Positions 5,683-8,149 of a stretch of DNA of 8,149 nt are shown here, piece by piece. Position numbers and translations under genes: made by a program. Source of the DNA: Clostridia bacterium (GTDB lineage Bacteria; Bacillota; Clostridia; Saccharofermentanales; UBA5734). Within the stretch, counting starts at the first letter, position 1, and each line of letters begins with the position of its first letter. Location: NCBI GenBank assembly GCA_018056585.1, contig JAGPFK010000045.1, positions 1-8,149 on the forward strand. Direction: 5' to 3'. The notes under the pieces were generated by a model. That model did not search any database. It was not told where the DNA came from and saw nothing but the letters and a program-made list of their open reading frames with translations.

Positions 5683-8079
5683 TTATTTATCCCAGTTTGA
5701 CCGATAAGCATAGACCATGTTCCAGATCCATTTGTTGGCGGAACTGATCCAGACTTCTTTATAAGTCGCTGTGTTGACGTGAGGCCAGAAGGGCAGATCC
5801 GTTTCAAATTTACTCTGAATTCCGACAGGCAGCTGACCTACTGTCTGACCCGGCTGAACCGCATATTGCTGGATGTAATTGTACCCTTCACCGTACAAAA
5901 TCGATTGAGTGAACGGATTTTTCCCGACAATCCATTCCAGCTGGTGCTGAGACAGGCTTTGCAATTCATTTGAATTGAACCGATGGGCTGCAATCTGCAT
6001 GCAGACGCCCTGAGATAATTGAACACTGATGTTTCCCCTGAAGCTGAACCAAACCGGGAAACACCTCAAATACCAGCCCTTACCCAGCGGGAAGCCCTGA
6101 CGAACCTGGCAGCGATACTGTTCGGCAATGTCATCGGGGCAATCGTTCAGGAAAGGATGGCTTCCCAACGCTTGATCAAAATGATTGAAAGCCTCATCTT
6201 CATGATAGACTCCTTCCGGAATCATAAAATACGGTTCTGTATAGCGGCCGATGGCCAGATGATACGCCCCGTTTTGCCGTATGGCGTTCTCCCAGTGCGC
6301 ATGATCCGGATGATCAGGGAAGAGATGACAGACTGCGTCAAGCGCCAATAAAGGATAATGGGCATAAGACAAATGGTTATGGTGCCAGACAATTTCATGC
6401 TCCGGCCCCTGGTAGAAAAATCCACGCATCGGTGTGTCCCAGTCCGTCCAGGTCTGCTGCTGGCAGGAGCAGATTCGATTCGCGCCGGCGATGGCGACTT
6501 GTTTATACAGATCCTGTTTGTTTATTTCATACAACGCAGCTGCTGCGGCGGTCGCAATAGAGTCAAGCAGAATGGGCGGCTCCCTCCGTTCTGATTGAAA
6601 AGCGGCGTGATGATGCCTTGGATCCCATTGATCCAGTCCGAAAGCAAAATCTTCAGCAGCTATTTTCAAGCAGTATTGAGCATAGATCGGATCTTCTTCC
6701 TGAAAAACCCTGGCTCCGTTTGCCTCCGCGTAGGCGGAAAGATAACTGGTCAATGGTAATTTTGCAGGAGTGGAGACAATGTCATCCGCCGTGCCGATGA
6801 CGCCGTCTGTCCAGATGGAAGTGGATGAATAAACGGAACGTTTACCATCTCCAAAACGAACTTTTAAAGTATAATCCAGGCCCCATTTGGCTTCTTCCAG
6901 CACCCGCTTATAAAGCCTTTTGTCTTCAGATCGGAGTCGTTCTGAAAGCATGAGGAGGGCACTTGTTCCGTCGGCTGTATTATTGAGGCTCTGCGCGAGA
7001 TCTGCAGCATCATGCCAGCCTCCGTTTGCCACAATAGCCTGATCTCCGTTTTTCAAAAGAAGATCACTGTGACAAGCCCGATGCTTACCGGGGACTTCGA
7101 ATCCGCAACGCTGGGACAGATAGAAATTGAGGACTTTCCAGATAGAGGGCAGCCAAACATCCCGATCGATATAAAAAGGGCGGGTGGTTGTGCTGCCGGC
7201 CTGGATGATATATCGGCCGGGCTGGCATAAATCGCTGTAATCTAAAAGCTGCAGGGGCGCTGTCGGACCTTTGACAGTCTGAATCGGTTTTTCCAGAACG
7301 ATCCGGCCGTTTTCAAAATTGATGATTCGGAATGTATCGGTCTGTAAGCCCGTGGCAATGGCTTGCTTTACAGGTTGTTTGGGGTGAAAACCGCTGCCTG
7401 AATAAGCAATTTCGCCAGCCTTAGGCTCCCATCCCTCATAGACATCACAATCGACTTTCTGTAATTCAAGGCGGTCAATATACCAGATACAATGATCGGC
7501 GGCATCCGGTTCATGTCCGCACATGTCATAAACAAAACTGACGCCTGTGACACAATCTCGATGCAGATAAGGCATTTCCAAAACAACATGATTCCAGGTA
7601 TCAGGCTTCAGACTGAAGTTATGCGCGCCCTCTCTTTCATATCGGTCCGGCACCTGATGCTCCCCGTCGTTATGCAGCTGCATCCGCAAACAGATCGATT
7701 TCATGCCGGGTATGTGCGGGAAAACCCAGACCGACAAACGATTCCAGTCTTCCCAGTTTTCCCGGTCAATGATGCGCAAGGCCGCCGGTTCGGCATAGAT
7801 GCGCCCGCGCGCCCTGCCTGGAAGCCAATCCGGCAGGTTTGTCGGGCTTTTTAGGCATAAGCTGTGATGACCGCTGATGTAATGCAAGGATGACAGTTCA
7901 ATTTCCATATAATCCGTTATGGTTACCCAGTGATCCAATGATTCCATGTCATCAATCAACCGGCTTTCGAGAACCGGCTTCGACAAAAGGCGAAACTCCG
8001 CTGTTTCCTGTTCGTCAATCGGCAATGGACGATGAACATCATCGCTCAGATCCAGTAAATGAAAAAAATCATGGTACAT
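5683..8079 (-). CDS. Glycoside hydrolase family 9 protein (CelD_N Ig-like domain plus GH9), no signal peptide
   Basis: 798 residues from the ATG at 8079. Family 9 enzymes hydrolyse beta-glycosidic bonds with inversion. Residues about 35-215 are an aromatic-rich, beta-type region that looks like a carbohydrate-binding jelly roll (WNRLSVWVFPHIPG, WNHVVLEMPYL, WYIDRLEL). About 232-308 is the Ig-like CelD_N domain (KQAIATGLQTDTFRI to GRYIIQAG). About 312-795 is the GH9 domain. GGWHDAAD holds Asp357 and Asp360, corresponding to the base and helper of the usual DAGD motif, with Ala for Gly. LEWIVGKNPFTQSILYGEGYN is the conserved late motif. Glu775 in TYKEVWISS is placed as the catalytic acid. The histidine/arginine motif of cellulases after the 'GxG' is missing, so a cellulase is unlikely. 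The N-terminus (MYHDFFHLLDLSDD) is not a signal peptide, which suggests a cytoplasmic enzyme acting on imported oligosaccharides. The exact substrate is unknown. Confidence 0.85.
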   Translation of the reverse strand: MYHDFFHLLDLSDDVHRPLPIDEQETAEFRLLSKPVLESRLIDDMESLDHWVTITDYMEIELSSLHYISGHHSLCLKSPTNLPDWLPGRARGRIYAEPAALRIIDRENWEDWNRLSVWVFPHIPGMKSICLRMQLHNDGEHQVPDRYEREGAHNFSLKPDTWNHVVLEMPYLHRDCVTGVSFVYDMCGHEPDAADHCIWYIDRLELQKVDCDVYEGWEPKAGEIAYSGSGFHPKQPVKQAIATGLQTDTFRIINFENGRIVLEKPIQTVKGPTAPLQLLDYSDLCQPGRYIIQAGSTTTRPFYIDRDVWLPSIWKVLNFYLSQRCGFEVPGKHRACHSDLLLKNGDQAIVANGGWHDAADLAQSLNNTADGTSALLMLSERLRSEDKRLYKRVLEEAKWGLDYTLKVRFGDGKRSVYSSTSIWTDGVIGTADDIVSTPAKLPLTSYLSAYAEANGARVFQEEDPIYAQYCLKIAAEDFAFGLDQWDPRHHHAAFQSERREPPILLDSIATAAAAALYEINKQDLYKQVAIAGANRICSCQQQTWTDWDTPMRGFFYQGPEHEIVWHHNHLSYAHYPLLALDAVCHLFPDHPDHAHWENAIRQNGAYHLAIGRYTEPYFMIPEGVYHEDEAFNHFDQALGSHPFLNDCPDDIAEQYRCQVRQGFPLGKGWYLRCFPVWFSFRGNISVQLSQGVCMQIAAHRFNSNELQSLSQHQLEWIVGKNPFTQSILYGEGYNYIQQYAVQPGQTVGQLPVGIQSKFETDLPFWPHVNTATYKEVWISSANKWIWNMVYAYRSNWDK

Positions 8080-8087
8080 ACGTTGCA

Positions 8088-8093
8088 CCTCCT
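8088..8093 (-). promoter_or_regulatory. Ribosome binding site deciding the GH9 start
   Basis: Minus-strand AGGAGG, then eight bases, then ATG at 8079. An in-frame GTG at 8088 would add three residues but overlaps this ribosome binding site, so it cannot be the start. The remaining bases up to the right edge show no convincing promoter; the gene may be inside an operon that begins outside the window. Confidence 0.8.
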
Positions 8094-8149
8094 GTTTTGT
8101 GTAATTTCAGCACAGAGATCCGGCCTTTGCTAAACAGATTGCTTTAAGC

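Noticed and set aside
5433..5807. 124-residue minus-strand open frame bridging the GH9 end and the RND start
   Set aside because: It crosses the pump promoter and overlaps both real genes in another frame; composition is random-like.
7492..7854. 120-residue plus-strand open frame opposite the GH9 gene
   Set aside because: Antisense shadow of the glycosidase with no motif or start signal.

Overview
The window looks like a chromosomal segment of a Bacillota (Firmicutes) bacterium, probably of the clostridial or erysipelotrichial kind. The reasons are strong GGAGG-type ribosome binding sites, near-consensus sigma-A promoters, a Gram-positive type RND pump with no adaptor or outer-membrane channel gene beside it, a type IV (AbiE) antitoxin, and a leaderless family 9 glycosidase. 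The genus cannot be fixed from what is visible. All intact genes lie on the minus strand.

From right to left (direction of transcription): 8079-5683 encodes a 798-residue glycoside hydrolase family 9 protein with an N-terminal beta-rich region, a CelD_N-like Ig domain and a GH9 (alpha/alpha)6 domain, but no signal peptide. It probably trims oligosaccharides in the cytoplasm. After a 156-bp gap holding a sigma-A promoter and two small inverted repeats comes an AcrB/SwrC-like RND efflux permease (5526-1729). This pump is divided by a single in-frame TAA at 4419-4417, and both halves are in the same frame. The stop lies inside a roughly 235-residue coiled-coil insertion in the first periplasmic porter region. 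The pump ends shortly before a hairpin terminator (1654-1681).

From 1728 down to 675 there is no intact gene. On the plus strand, 745-1198 can be pieced together from three reading frames into a decayed gene resembling the beta subunit of C-glycoside deglycosidases (DUF6379-like). 1199-1501 holds more broken coding-like pieces that I cannot identify.

At the left end, 674-93 encodes an AbiEi-type antitoxin/repressor. It has a good promoter (TTGATT-17-TATAAT) embedded in a long imperfect inverted repeat that is a strong candidate for its own operator. The toxin gene (abiEii) would be expected just past the left edge; only 92 bases are visible there and they do not settle where it starts.

The three parts (sugar hydrolase, efflux pump, toxin-antitoxin module) have separate promoters or no visible functional link. 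The points most worth a second look are the split, coiled-coil-bearing RND pump and the palindromic abiE promoter.
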